Positions 8,678 to 17,781 of a stretch of DNA of 64,000 nt are shown here, in pieces. The stretch lies in assembly GCF_001418005.1 (NCBI RefSeq), contig NZ_LIOL01000001.1:248001-312000 (forward strand), read 5' to 3'. The translations under genes were made by a program, and so were the position numbers. This DNA comes from Chelatococcus sambhunathii (lineage in GTDB: Bacteria > Pseudomonadota > Alphaproteobacteria > Rhizobiales > Beijerinckiaceae). Below the pieces are notes generated by a model. It was given only the letters and a program-made list of their open reading frames with translations, did not search any database and was not told the DNA's origin. The stretch's first letter is position 1. Every line of letters begins with the position of its first letter.

Positions 8678-9133
8678 ATGTATCAGGAGCCCATGGGCAA
8701 GTCCCGCCGCAAGCAGTTCGGAGCCATCCCGGTGCGTTTCACGCCGGAGGGCCAGCTCGAGATCATGCTGATCACTTCGCGCCAGACGCGCCGCTGGATC
8801 GTGCCCAAGGGCTGGCCGATGAAGGGGCTCGACGGCCACGACACGGCGGCGCGCGAGGCGTTCGAGGAAGCGGGTGTGGCCGGCTCCATCGCAGCCCAAC
8901 CGATCGGCTCCTATGTCTATGCCAAGCGCTTGAAGCGCAACGCCACTGTCGATTGCGAGGTCGAACTCTTCCCGCTGACGGTCGAGAAGGAGCGCCGCCG
9001 CTGGCCCGAGATGGATGAGCGCGAGCGGCGCTGGTTCTCCCCCGACGAGGCGGCCCGGCTCGTCGACGAGGAAGATCTCGCCATCATCATCGAGAGATTG
9101 CCCGATACCCTGGCTCCCGGCCGGTCCGGCTGA
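8678..9133 (+). CDS. NUDIX hydrolase
   Basis: Protein of 151 residues with a NUDIX fold: WIVPKGWP precedes the box, and the box ends AAREAFEEAGV. The REx2EExGx core with metal-binding glutamates is intact, while the first box glutamate is replaced by leucine (GWPMKGL), as often seen in the alphaproteobacterial diadenosine/inositol-polyphosphate-like branch. It likely hydrolyses a nucleoside-diphosphate-linked or inositol pyrophosphate compound; the substrate cannot be read from sequence. An alternative ATG lies at 8693. A structured terminator-like leader precedes it. Confidence 0.88.
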   Translation: MYQEPMGKSRRKQFGAIPVRFTPEGQLEIMLITSRQTRRWIVPKGWPMKGLDGHDTAAREAFEEAGVAGSIAAQPIGSYVYAKRLKRNATVDCEVELFPLTVEKERRRWPEMDERERRWFSPDEAARLVDEEDLAIIIERLPDTLAPGRSG

Positions 9134-9145
9134 CGCTGACCTCGC

Positions 9146-10399
9146 TCAGCCGTAGCGGCTCATGGCGAGGTCCGCCGTCTCGATATCGGCCTTGCGGCCA
9201 CTGATGATGTCGGCGATGACGCGGCCGGAGCCGCATGCCATCGTCCAGCCGAGCGTGCCGTGGCCGGTGTTGAGGTAGAGATTGGACAGACGCGTTGGCC
9301 CGATCACCGGCGTGCCGTCCGGCGTCATCGGCCTCAGTCCGCACCAGAAGCTCGCCTTCGTCAGATCGCCGCCGTCCGGAAAAAGGTCGCCGACGGAGTG
9401 ATCGAGCGTTGCGCGCCGGGCCGGCCGCAACGTCATGTCGTAGCCGCAGACCTCCGCTGTGCCGCCGACACGGATGCGATCGCCGAGCCGGGTGATCGCC
9501 ACCTTGTAGGTCTCGTCCATCACCGTCGACACCGGCGCGGCTGCCTCGTCGATGATGGGCGCGGTGATGGAATAGCCCTTCACCGGATAGACCGGTATGG
9601 ACAGGCCGAGCGGCCGCAGCAGCAGCGGCGAAAAGCTGCCCAGCGCCAGGACATAGGCATCGGCGGTGAGAAAACCCGCATCGGTCGATGCGCCGGCGAG
9701 CCGCCCGCCCTCCACCGACAGGGCCTTGATGTTGACGCCCTGGCGGAAGACCACGCCCATATCCGCGCACAGGGCCGCCAGCTTCTGCGTGAACAGGTGG
9801 CAATCGCCCGTCTCGTCGTCGGGCAGACGGAAGCCGCCGACGAACTTCTCGCGCACCCGCGCAAGGGCCGGCTCGGCCCGGATGCAGCCTTCGACGTCCA
9901 ACACCTCATGCGGGACGCCTGACTCGGCAAGGATGGCCGCATCCTTGGCCGTCGCCTCCAACTGCGCCGCCTCGCGGAAGAGCTGCAAGGTACCGCGGCT
10001 GCGCTCGTCATAGGAGATGCCCGTCTCGGCGCGCAGAGCCCGCAATAGGTCGCGGCTGTATTCGGCGAGTCGCACCATGCGGGCTTTATTGACGGCATAG
10101 CGTGCGCTCGTGCAGTTGGCGAGCATCTGCGCCATCCAGATCCACATCGCGGGATCGAGCCGCGGCCGCACAACGAGTGGTCCGTGCTTCATCAAGAGCC
10201 ACTTCACCGCCTTGACCGGCACGCCGGGCCCGGCCCACGGCGCGGAATAGCCGGGCGAGACCTCGCCGGCATTGGCATAGCTCGTCTCGAGCGCAGGCGC
10301 CGGCTGCCGGTCGACGACCGTGACCTCATGCCCAGCCTTGGCGAGGTAATACGCGCTGGCGACGCCGATCACGCCGCTGCCGAGAACGAGCACCTTCAC
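9146..10399 (-). CDS. dadA: D-amino acid dehydrogenase small subunit
   Basis: FAD-dependent oxidoreductase that deaminates D-amino acids (D-alanine) to 2-oxoacids, passing electrons to the respiratory chain at the membrane. The 417 residues start [27 protein letters not shown], a Rossmann FAD site, then [15 protein letters not shown]; the C-terminal [16 protein letters not shown] and [16 protein letters not shown] are diagnostic of DadA. GTG at 10399 is chosen because GGAGG stands directly upstream. Divergent from a Lrp-type gene, the usual partner of dadA. No alanine racemase gene follows. Confidence 0.94.
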   Translation of the reverse strand: MKVLVLGSGVIGVASAYYLAKAGHEVTVVDRQPAPALETSYANAGEVSPGYSAPWAGPGVPVKAVKWLLMKHGPLVVRPRLDPAMWIWMAQMLANCTSARYAVNKARMVRLAEYSRDLLRALRAETGISYDERSRGTLQLFREAAQLEATAKDAAILAESGVPHEVLDVEGCIRAEPALARVREKFVGGFRLPDDETGDCHLFTQKLAALCADMGVVFRQGVNIKALSVEGGRLAGASTDAGFLTADAYVLALGSFSPLLLRPLGLSIPVYPVKGYSITAPIIDEAAAPVSTVMDETYKVAITRLGDRIRVGGTAEVCGYDMTLRPARRATLDHSVGDLFPDGGDLTKASFWCGLRPMTPDGTPVIGPTRLSNLYLNTGHGTLGWTMACGSGRVIADIISGRKADIETADLAMSRYG

Positions 10400-10512
10400 G
10401 ACATTCCTCCGCTCACGAGCCCAGCGCCGCCGCGTCATCCGCCGGGCGTTGCCTCAGGCGCAGGATACACGCAATGATCACCTCATTTCCTTGCATGATG
10501 TCGAATTATATG

Positions 10513-10540
10513 CGAATAATGGCCTGATTATTGCAAATTA
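10513..10540. promoter_or_regulatory. AT-rich dyad between dadA and Lrp gene
   Basis: The divergent intergenic region is strongly AT-rich. It contains AATAAT (10515-10520) and ATTATT (10527-10532) as an inverted repeat flanked by GC and GC-containing steps, resembling Lrp-type sites. A probable binding region for the adjacent Lrp protein; inferred from position only. Confidence 0.4.
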
Positions 10541-10565
10541 TATTGAGGTTTTCGGAGAAAATTGC

Positions 10566-11021
10566 ATGCGCGAACTTGATGCGACAGACCTGCGCATCGT
10601 GCGTCTCCTGCGCCAGGACGGCCGGATGAGCAACGCCAAGCTCGCCGCAGAGGTGGGCCTCTCGCAGTCAGCCTGCCTGCGGCGGCTGCATCACCTCGAG
10701 GAATCCGGCATCATCCGCGGCTACACGGCGATCGTCGACGAGGGGCCACGCAGCGACGCGACCGTGGTCATCGTGCAGATATCGCTGGAGCGCCAGACCG
10801 AGGAATTCCTGCGCCGTTTCGAGGCCGCAGTGCGCCGCTGCCCCGAGGTGCAGGAATGCTACCTGATGACGGGCCTCGCCGACTATCATCTGCGCGTCTC
10901 GGCAAAGGACGCCACCGATTACGAGCGCATTCACACGGACGTTCTGTCCCGCCTTCCCGGTGTCGCGCGCATCCAGTCGGCCTTCGCCATCCGCAGCGTC
11001 GTCCGCGCCGCCCGCCTTTAA
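10566..11021 (+). CDS. Lrp/AsnC family transcriptional regulator (DadR-like)
   Basis: 151-residue feast/famine regulator. The N-terminal helix-turn-helix is clear (ELDATDLRIVRLLRQDGRMSN, then LAAEVGLSQSACLRRLHHLE), followed by a RAM effector domain containing VQECYLMTGLADYHLRV. The start at 10566 has GGAGA about 8 bp upstream; the longer in-frame extension through the AT-rich intergenic region is rejected. Divergent from dadA, so likely the alanine-responsive activator of D-amino acid catabolism. Confidence 0.92.
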   Translation: MRELDATDLRIVRLLRQDGRMSNAKLAAEVGLSQSACLRRLHHLEESGIIRGYTAIVDEGPRSDATVVIVQISLERQTEEFLRRFEAAVRRCPEVQECYLMTGLADYHLRVSAKDATDYERIHTDVLSRLPGVARIQSAFAIRSVVRAARL

Positions 11022-11032
11022 GAGACGACCGC

Positions 11033-12172
11033 CTACAGCACGCGGGCGAGCTTCCAGGCCAGTTCGACCTGGCTGGAGGTGCCGGTCTTCTTGAACAGGT
11101 TGTGCAGATGCACCCGCGCCGTATTGGCCGTGATGCCCATCATCGCGGCGATCTCGTTCAGCCGCAGGCCCGAGCAGAAGAGCTCGGCAAAGCGCGATTC
11201 CTTGTCCGATAGGGAGAACAGGCAGGCGAGTTCCTCGTGGTTGGCGCGCAGCCGGCTCTTCAGGTCGATGATGAAGACATAGGCCGTGCCCATGCCGGTG
11301 CCCTCGCCACGCCCGCATGGCGCGATCTTGAGTGCGAAGCGGCACTCTCCGTCGGCATTGGGAACGGCGATGACGCGCGAAGGAGGCGTGGCGCCCGCAA
11401 GTGCGGCCTTCGCCATCTCGCCGACAGCGGCGGTGAGCGTGCGATCCACCACTGAGCGCAGGGCCCTGAGGCGGCCGCCGCGACCTTCGATGCCGCAACC
11501 GGCGACGATCGCCGCCCGCGCCCGCTGGTTGGCGAACAGGATGAATCCCTCCTCGTCGACCACCACATAACCCCAGGGCACGCACCGGTCCACGACCGAG
11601 GCGCTCATGAACGCTCCTGGCGGGCGTGGCGGTGTCACCTCCTGCCGGAGGGTATCCGCGATTCCCTGAAGAAGCGTCCCGAAGGCGCGACGCTCCTGCT
11701 CGAGGACGATGAAATCTTGCTGCGCCGGCAACAGGACCGAGGCCAGCGCGAACGCGGTCGGATCGGGAGCGATGCGCATGGTTCCCGTCAGCAGGCGTCC
11801 GTCGAGGAAACGCTCGAGGACGACCAGCGGCCCGTCTGAAGGCGCGGCCAGGAGGGAGGATTCACGAACGCCGACATCGCTCGTCACCGGCTGCAGGAGG
11901 GTCTGGCAATGGCTTGCGATGGCGCTCGCCTCGCGTCCTGCCACATGCAGCGGTGCTGCTGTCCGGCTCACCGCGTTGAGCTGCGCGGCGATGCTGCTCC
12001 GCGCGCCGGCGAGGCGGCAAAAGACGCCAACCATGCTGGTGATGATCTCGCGCCCGCGCTTCATGCCGCTCGCGGCGGATGGCTGTGGCAGTGCAGCGAT
12101 ACCTTCTGGCGCCCGCGCCGATCTTCGCTGCACTGTTTCCCGCCCTCCTCTGGAAGTTTGGCTTGAATGCAT
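11033..12172 (-). CDS. LuxR-type (HTH) transcriptional regulator
   Basis: 379 residues. The C-terminal LuxR/GerE helix-turn-helix is clear: LSDKESRFAELFCSGLRLNE, IAAMMGITANTARVHLHNLFKKTGTSS. A PAS-like segment (VVDEEGFILFANQRAR) lies near residues 205-225; the first 190 residues have no domain I recognise. ATG at 12172 is supported by GAGGG 7 bp upstream. It lies on the same strand as, and 205 bp downstream of, the type I secretion operon, so it is a candidate regulator of it; this is context inference. Confidence 0.85.
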   Translation of the reverse strand: MHSSQTSRGGRETVQRRSARAPEGIAALPQPSAASGMKRGREIITSMVGVFCRLAGARSSIAAQLNAVSRTAAPLHVAGREASAIASHCQTLLQPVTSDVGVRESSLLAAPSDGPLVVLERFLDGRLLTGTMRIAPDPTAFALASVLLPAQQDFIVLEQERRAFGTLLQGIADTLRQEVTPPRPPGAFMSASVVDRCVPWGYVVVDEEGFILFANQRARAAIVAGCGIEGRGGRLRALRSVVDRTLTAAVGEMAKAALAGATPPSRVIAVPNADGECRFALKIAPCGRGEGTGMGTAYVFIIDLKSRLRANHEELACLFSLSDKESRFAELFCSGLRLNEIAAMMGITANTARVHLHNLFKKTGTSSQVELAWKLARVL

Positions 12173-12261
12173 CGACGCCCTCGTTCTTGGTGTTTACTGA
12201 CGATCACCTTCAACAGGACAAAAGCATCCCCCCACCGGCCGGAGAAGGACGACCAGTATCA

Positions 12262-12315
12262 TTAAAAATACATTAAACAGAAAATTTTCGCAATATTTTT
12301 GATGAAAATTTTGCC
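12262..12315. promoter_or_regulatory. AT-rich promoter region with two GAAAATTTT motifs
   Basis: The 12173-12377 gap between the HlyD stop and the LuxR-type gene is very AT-rich. GAAAATTTTC at 12280-12289 is a perfect palindrome and GAAAATTTTG at 12304-12313 repeats it 24 bp further on. Probably the promoter/operator of the LuxR-type gene; the factor is unknown. Confidence 0.35.
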
Positions 12316-12377
12316 TAATGCGAAACATTCATGCACTCGCCGATACCTGCGCGTGCAGGCCGCGGACGCCTCTTCAC

Positions 12378-13715
12378 CTAGCGCTCCCTGAAGGCTCTCG
12401 CGAAACTGTCGGTCAGCGGCCGCAGCAGGTAGGCGAAGAAAGTCCGTTCGCCGGTCTTGATGAAGACTTCTGCAGGCATGCCTGGTGTCGGCCGGAACTT
12501 CGGCAGCTCGGACGCGGCCGCCTTGTCAAGGGAGATCCGGGCGATATAGGCGCTGCTGTGGGTCGTGCTGCGCTGCTCGTCTGGCAGCGCATCGGCGGAG
12601 ACATAAATGACCTCGCCGGGGATCATCGGGGTGACACGCTGGTTGAGTGCCGTGAGGCGTACCAGCGCCTCCTGGCCGCTGTGCAGGCTGTCGATGTCCT
12701 GCGGGCGCACGCGCGCCTCGATGATCAGTTCGTCATTGACGGGCAGAAGCTCGAGGATGTCCTTGCCGGGGGCCACGACGCCACCGGCGGTGTGGAACAT
12801 GAGCTTGACGACGATGCCCTTGACCGGCGCCTCGATTGTCACACGCTCGCTGACCCCTTCGGCCATCCGCATCCGCTCGCGCACATCGTCGAGCTCGCTC
12901 TGTGTGTTCCGCAGTTGCTCGGTCGCCGACTGGATGAGCTGGGAGCGCACATGCGCAATCTTCTGCTCCTCGCGGCTGATGCGCTCGCGCGCATCGCTGA
13001 TGCCGGCGGTCAGCTGACCGATCTGCCCCTCGAGGCCCGCTTGGGCACGTTCGAGCGCCAGCACGTCCGGCTTGCGGACATAGCCTTTCTTCAGGAGCTC
13101 GCGCTTGCCCTCGAGCTCCTGCGCCACGAGGCCGAGTTGCACCTGGACGGCGCGGAGCTGTGCGCGCCCGCCGTTGATGCTTTCGCGCAGGGCGGCGATG
13201 CCCTGCTCGAGGATGGCCACCTCGCTCGTCACCCGCTCCCGCCGTGCCTTGAACTCGATCTTCTGCCCGTCGATGATCGCAGCGACTTCCGGGTCCGTGG
13301 CCCGGGCCAGCAGTTGGGGCTCGAACCGGACGTCCCCGGCCCCCGCCACCTCCGCCTCGAGGCGTGCCTGGATCGCGAGCAGGCGGTCGTGCCGCAGGGT
13401 GAGACGCCGCAGGTTGGCCTTGGCATCGGTATCATCGAGCAGCACCAGCGGTTGCCCGGCTTCGACGATATCGCCCTCGCGCACCATGATCTTCGAGATG
13501 ATGCCGCCCTCGAGATGCTGGATGATCTTGTTCTGTCCGGTGGCGACAAAAGTGCCGGAGGCGACCACTGCCCCGTCGATGGGGGCAACGCTCGCCCAGA
13601 CGCCGAAGCCGAAGACTCCGAACACCAGGATCATTGAACCGAGCAGGAGCGGCCAGCGGGTGGCACGCGGCACCTCCTCGCACCATTCCTCGCCGGTGAT
13701 GACCGCATGCGGCAT
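12378..13715 (-). CDS. HlyD family type I secretion periplasmic adaptor
   Basis: Membrane-fusion protein linking the inner-membrane ABC exporter to a TolC-type channel. The 445 residues comprise a short cytoplasmic N-terminus, one membrane segment at about 21-43, the lipoyl-like half motif [22 protein letters not shown], a long periplasmic coiled coil (about 115-290), and the C-terminal beta-barrel with [22 protein letters not shown], typical of the PrtE/HlyD class. GGGAGGG precedes the ATG. It starts 23 bp after the ABC gene in the same operon. No outer-membrane factor is encoded nearby. Confidence 0.95.
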   Translation of the reverse strand: MPHAVITGEEWCEEVPRATRWPLLLGSMILVFGVFGFGVWASVAPIDGAVVASGTFVATGQNKIIQHLEGGIISKIMVREGDIVEAGQPLVLLDDTDAKANLRRLTLRHDRLLAIQARLEAEVAGAGDVRFEPQLLARATDPEVAAIIDGQKIEFKARRERVTSEVAILEQGIAALRESINGGRAQLRAVQVQLGLVAQELEGKRELLKKGYVRKPDVLALERAQAGLEGQIGQLTAGISDARERISREEQKIAHVRSQLIQSATEQLRNTQSELDDVRERMRMAEGVSERVTIEAPVKGIVVKLMFHTAGGVVAPGKDILELLPVNDELIIEARVRPQDIDSLHSGQEALVRLTALNQRVTPMIPGEVIYVSADALPDEQRSTTHSSAYIARISLDKAAASELPKFRPTPGMPAEVFIKTGERTFFAYLLRPLTDSFARAFRER

Positions 13716-13738
13716 CGCTCCCTCCCGAATGTCCCGGC

Positions 13739-15838
13739 CTATGCCTGCGTCTGGGCAGCAACGCCCGGCGCTGTTGCCGGTGCCGCAGCGAGCGCCTCGT
13801 CCTGCGTCTGCGCCATCAGGCGCGGCAGGATCTGGTCACGCTCGCCGAAGGCCGCCACCTGGCCCTCGCGCAGGATCAGGATCTTGTTGACGCTCTGCAG
13901 AACGGCCGGCCGCTGCGTGACGAGCACGATCGTGATGCCCTGGTGCCGGGCGCGCGCCAGAGCTGCGGCGAGGGCGCGTTCACCCATCGTGTCAAGGTTG
14001 GCGTTGGGCTCGTCGAGGACAATGAGCCGCGGATCGCCAAAGAAGGCGCGCGCGAGCGCGATCTGCTGCTTCTGTCCGCCGGAGAGCGGGCTGCCGTCCA
14101 CGGCGATCTCCGTCTCGTAGCCGTCCTGAAATCCGGAAATCATCTCGTGCACGCCGGCAAGTGCGGCCGCCTTGGCGATCTCTTCGTCAGTCGCATCCTC
14201 CCGCATGCGGGCGATGTTGGCCTTGATCGTGCCCGGAAAGAGCTCGATGTCCTGCGGCAGGTAGCCGATACTCTCGCCAAGCTGACGACGGTCCCAGTTG
14301 CGCAGGTCCATGAAGTCGAGGCGCACGCTGCCGGCCGTCGGCGCGATGCAACCGACGAGCATGCGCGCCAGGGTCGACTTGCCGCCGCCCGAGGGCCCGA
14401 TGATGGCGAGCGAATCCCCCGCCTCGAGCGTGAAGGAGACGCCGTTGAGCACCGTGCGCCTCGTGCCGGGCGGGATGTAGAGCAGCTTGTCCGCCTGCAC
14501 CCGCCCTTCCGGCTTCGGCAGCAGCATGCGCTCGGTGTCGTTCGCCGGTGCGTCGAGCAGCGAGCGGACGCGGCGGTAGGCGGACTTGGCTTGCACGAAG
14601 CCGCGCCAGCCGTCGATGGCGCCCTCGATCGGCGCCAGCGCGCGGCTGGCAATGAGCGAGGCGGCGATCATCATGCCACCGGTCACGCTGCCCCGCACGG
14701 CGAGATAGGCGCCCCAGCCGAGAATGCCGATCTGCGTCACGAGGCGCACGTAGCGCGACACGCTGGCCAGATAGATGTTGCGATCATTGGCGTGGATCTG
14801 AGCCTTCATGGAAGCGGCGTTCTCCCGCCCCCACAGCAGGATGGCCTCCTCAAGCATGCCCATCGCGCCGATGACCTGCGCGTTGCGCGCCTGGGCCGAG
14901 GCCTGGATGTTGGCGCGCATGGCGAAATTGCCGGCAACGCCATAGTCCTTCGCCGTCATGCGTTCGTTCAGCACGGCGATGCCGAACAGCACGACGCCCG
15001 CTCCCGTCGCGATGACGCCGAGCGCCGGATGGATCAGGAAAACCGCCAGGAAATAGAGCGGCGCCATGGGCGCGTCGAACAGCACGAGCATCACCGGCCC
15101 GTTGATGAAGGAGCGAACCTGCTGCAGGTCACGCAGGGCCTGGATGTCTCGTGTCGCCCCGACATCCGCGGAACGAAGGGCGGCGGACATCACGGGGGCG
15201 CCGAGCAGACTCTCGAGCTGCACGGCGATGCGTGTCAGGACGAAGCGTCGCAGGGCATCGAGCACGACGAGCAGGGTCAGCGCGCCGATGGCGATGATCG
15301 ACAGCATGACAAGCGTATCGATGCTGCGACTCGTCAGGACACGGTCCGAGAGCTGGAAGAGATAGAGCGGCACCGTCAGCATCAGAAGGTTGATGACGAC
15401 GGAAAAGGCACCGACCTGCAGGATGCCGCGGCGGCAGGCGTGCAGGCCATTGCGGATGACGTCGGCCCGCGGCTGATAGGCGCGCCGGCTCGTTGCCTTG
15501 CCCGTGCCTGCTCCGCCTCCGCTGGCGCCGCTACGGCGCAGCGGTGCGATGACCTCGTCCTGTGTCTGCTGCCGCCCGGCAAGATCGACCGGCGATGGAG
15601 CCTCCTGGGAAGTGGCGCCGGTCCCGCCGGGCCGCCGCTCGCCGCAGCGGGCTTCAGCACTGCCCTTGCCGGACGTTGCGGCGGATGGTGGGCGCTCCGC
15701 GGTGAAGGCCGGCGGCCAGGTGGCGCGCGGCAGCCGCGGCGGCTCCCTGCCGTTCGTCTGACGGCTATCGCCCGGCTCCCGCACACGGCCGGCCGCGGCT
15801 CCGGAGGCAGTCATTTCGTCACGCGTCGGATCTCGCAT
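13739..15838 (-). CDS. Type I secretion system permease/ATPase
   Basis: Inner-membrane ABC exporter of the PrtD type, 699 residues. Membrane helices begin at about residue 140 ([24 protein letters not shown]). The ATPase has Walker [10 protein letters not shown] at 481-489, signature LSGGQ at 585-589 and Walker B LIVLDE at 605-610. No C39 peptidase domain is present, so substrates are exported without double-glycine cleavage. The first 130 residues are a disordered Pro/Gly/Ala/Arg-rich cytosolic extension unusual for PrtD; the ATG at 15838 is nevertheless well supported by GGGAGG 6 bp upstream. Encoded between the repeat proteins and HlyD. Confidence 0.94.
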   Translation of the reverse strand: MRDPTRDEMTASGAAAGRVREPGDSRQTNGREPPRLPRATWPPAFTAERPPSAATSGKGSAEARCGERRPGGTGATSQEAPSPVDLAGRQQTQDEVIAPLRRSGASGGGAGTGKATSRRAYQPRADVIRNGLHACRRGILQVGAFSVVINLLMLTVPLYLFQLSDRVLTSRSIDTLVMLSIIAIGALTLLVVLDALRRFVLTRIAVQLESLLGAPVMSAALRSADVGATRDIQALRDLQQVRSFINGPVMLVLFDAPMAPLYFLAVFLIHPALGVIATGAGVVLFGIAVLNERMTAKDYGVAGNFAMRANIQASAQARNAQVIGAMGMLEEAILLWGRENAASMKAQIHANDRNIYLASVSRYVRLVTQIGILGWGAYLAVRGSVTGGMMIAASLIASRALAPIEGAIDGWRGFVQAKSAYRRVRSLLDAPANDTERMLLPKPEGRVQADKLLYIPPGTRRTVLNGVSFTLEAGDSLAIIGPSGGGKSTLARMLVGCIAPTAGSVRLDFMDLRNWDRRQLGESIGYLPQDIELFPGTIKANIARMREDATDEEIAKAAALAGVHEMISGFQDGYETEIAVDGSPLSGGQKQQIALARAFFGDPRLIVLDEPNANLDTMGERALAAALARARHQGITIVLVTQRPAVLQSVNKILILREGQVAAFGERDQILPRLMAQTQDEALAAAPATAPGVAAQTQA

Positions 15839-15882
15839 CTGCCGCCTCCCGGCCTTCGTCCTGATGCCGTGGCCATTGCTGG

Positions 15883-17694
15883 TCAGCCCGTCAGCGTGTG
15901 CAGGGCATCGCCGCTCGATGCCGCTGGCGCCTGAGCCAGGACTTCCGCCAGTTCGTCGTGGGCTATCTGTTCGACGGCGCCGGCGACCTGGGTCACAACG
16001 TTGGTGTCCCCGTCGAAGAGGACGTTCTGCTGCACGATGACGTTGAACTCTGTGTAGTTACCGGCCACGACCTGGGCGCCAAAACCGCCGTTGTCGTCGA
16101 TGATGACGGCGTGGTTGACGGTTGTGTTGCCGCCGGATCCCGCGAACTGGTCGAAATCGAAGGCGCCGAAGCCATCGCCCGAGAGGTTGTGCGCGCCGGT
16201 TGCCGTGGCATCGACGACATTGCTGTCGCTGTCGTCTATAATGTTCACCTGCACGATCAGATTGATGTCGTGGTAGTCGCCGTCGACGAAGAGCACGTTG
16301 ATCGGTTTGCCGTCGGCATCGACGAGTTGCATGACATAGGCGCCACCGGCGAACGGATTGGCCAGGAAGTCGAGCCAAGCCGCCGCGTCCCCGCACGCAC
16401 CCTCTGCCTCCTGAAAGCCGAACATCGCCATGTTGATCTGGACGTTGCCGCCGCTCTCGGCGAACTGGCCGGAGATGGCGGCCGCGATTCCTTCGGGGCC
16501 GAGCAGGGCGATGAGGGCGTTGATATCGCCGTCGAACAGGATCGACGACTGGACGGCGATGAAATGCTCGCTGTAGAGCCCGCCGATCAGTTGCACGCCG
16601 CCGCCGCTGTTGGTGTCGATGATGGCGGCATCGTTGACCTGCAGGTTGCCACCGCTTGCCAGCACCTGCTGAGAGGACTGGCCCTCGCCAACGACCCCCT
16701 GCACGAAGGCCTGGTTGAGGTCGCGGTCGATGATCAGGTTGAACTGCAGGATGATGTTGTATTCGTAGTAATGGCCGCTGACGACGATGAGGTCATAGCC
16801 GTCGCTGCCGGAGACCAGCACGGCCTCGTTGCTCAGACTGTTGCCCCCGCTTGTCGTCTGCTGGGTCACCGAGCCCACACTGTCGGGCCCTGCCTCGGTC
16901 ATGGACAGACGCGCCGCCTGCACGTTGAGGTCGCGGTCGGTCAGGCCGTTGATCTGCATGACAGCCGTCTGCGACAGCGCACCGCCCAGATGGCTGTCTA
17001 CGGAGAAGCCGTGCAGCAGCTGCTGACTGCCCAGGCTATCGAACAAATGCTCTATCGGACCGGCGGTGTAAGGCGTCGACACGTTGCCGTTCGCTGCATT
17101 GTCGGCCGTGCCGGGCACGTCGATGACGACTTCGTTGATCTGGACGTTCTGGCCGCTTGCCACCGCCTGCCCCGCCTCCGCATCGGCAAGGTCGGGCAGG
17201 TCGGGCCGGGTGGCCAGGGGGGCGGGGTCGGCGTCGTCCACGGCCTCCATCGGGTCGGCGGGGCCGACGGTCCCGGACACCTTGTGTGGCGCGCCCGACG
17301 CCGTCGACAGCGCCAGCGACCCGGCGCCGTGCATCGGAGCGGCCGTTCCGCCGAAACCGGCATCATCGAGGTTGCCGGCCTGCGCTCCGGGATGCGTCGC
17401 GAGGCTGCCAGCCCCGACATGCGCATCGAGCCAGGAGCGGGGCAGGTCGACCGCGCCGGCGAGCAGATGAAGTCCACCCAGGAACGCAGGCTCGACCGGA
17501 AGGCTGCTCACCCTCGCGCCATCGATCTCGCCGATGCGGGCGGCGAAGACGGGGTCGGGGCCGAGTTGCACCACCTCCGGCTCCTCGCCGTCGGTGCGTA
17601 CATAGGCGAGGGAGACGCTCGGCCGTTCCCCCTCATGCACGACAGGCACCCGAAGATAGTTCCACAGCAACTCGGTAATGCGATCGACCGGCAT
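15883..17694 (-). CDS. Large type I secretion-linked protein with divergent SGGN/DxDxN repeats
   Basis: 603 residues, no recognised named family, no signal peptide. Residues 1-95 form a folded N-terminal region (MPVDRITELLWNYLRVP), 96-175 an Ala/Gly/Pro/Asp-rich linker, and 180-570 a repeat region. SGGN-like blocks occur at 180, 282, 347, 414 and 520; DxDxN-like motifs at 253, 323, 388, 487 and 561; each SGGN block is followed 41 or 73 residues later by the next DxDxN. The same motifs in the same order make up the repeats of the protein encoded just upstream. ATG at 17694 has GGAGGGG before it. Probably a second exported substrate or an assembly partner. Confidence 0.8.
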   Translation of the reverse strand: MPVDRITELLWNYLRVPVVHEGERPSVSLAYVRTDGEEPEVVQLGPDPVFAARIGEIDGARVSSLPVEPAFLGGLHLLAGAVDLPRSWLDAHVGAGSLATHPGAQAGNLDDAGFGGTAAPMHGAGSLALSTASGAPHKVSGTVGPADPMEAVDDADPAPLATRPDLPDLADAEAGQAVASGQNVQINEVVIDVPGTADNAANGNVSTPYTAGPIEHLFDSLGSQQLLHGFSVDSHLGGALSQTAVMQINGLTDRDLNVQAARLSMTEAGPDSVGSVTQQTTSGGNSLSNEAVLVSGSDGYDLIVVSGHYYEYNIILQFNLIIDRDLNQAFVQGVVGEGQSSQQVLASGGNLQVNDAAIIDTNSGGGVQLIGGLYSEHFIAVQSSILFDGDINALIALLGPEGIAAAISGQFAESGGNVQINMAMFGFQEAEGACGDAAAWLDFLANPFAGGAYVMQLVDADGKPINVLFVDGDYHDINLIVQVNIIDDSDSNVVDATATGAHNLSGDGFGAFDFDQFAGSGGNTTVNHAVIIDDNGGFGAQVVAGNYTEFNVIVQQNVLFDGDTNVVTQVAGAVEQIAHDELAEVLAQAPAASSGDALHTLTG

Positions 17695-17781
17695 GGTCCC
17701 GTCCCCTCCGCTGGCGCCGGCAGTGCGGGCCCGGCTGGCCTGCCGGGTCCGCACCCCGTCCGCATCCGTCGGTTCGTCGGG

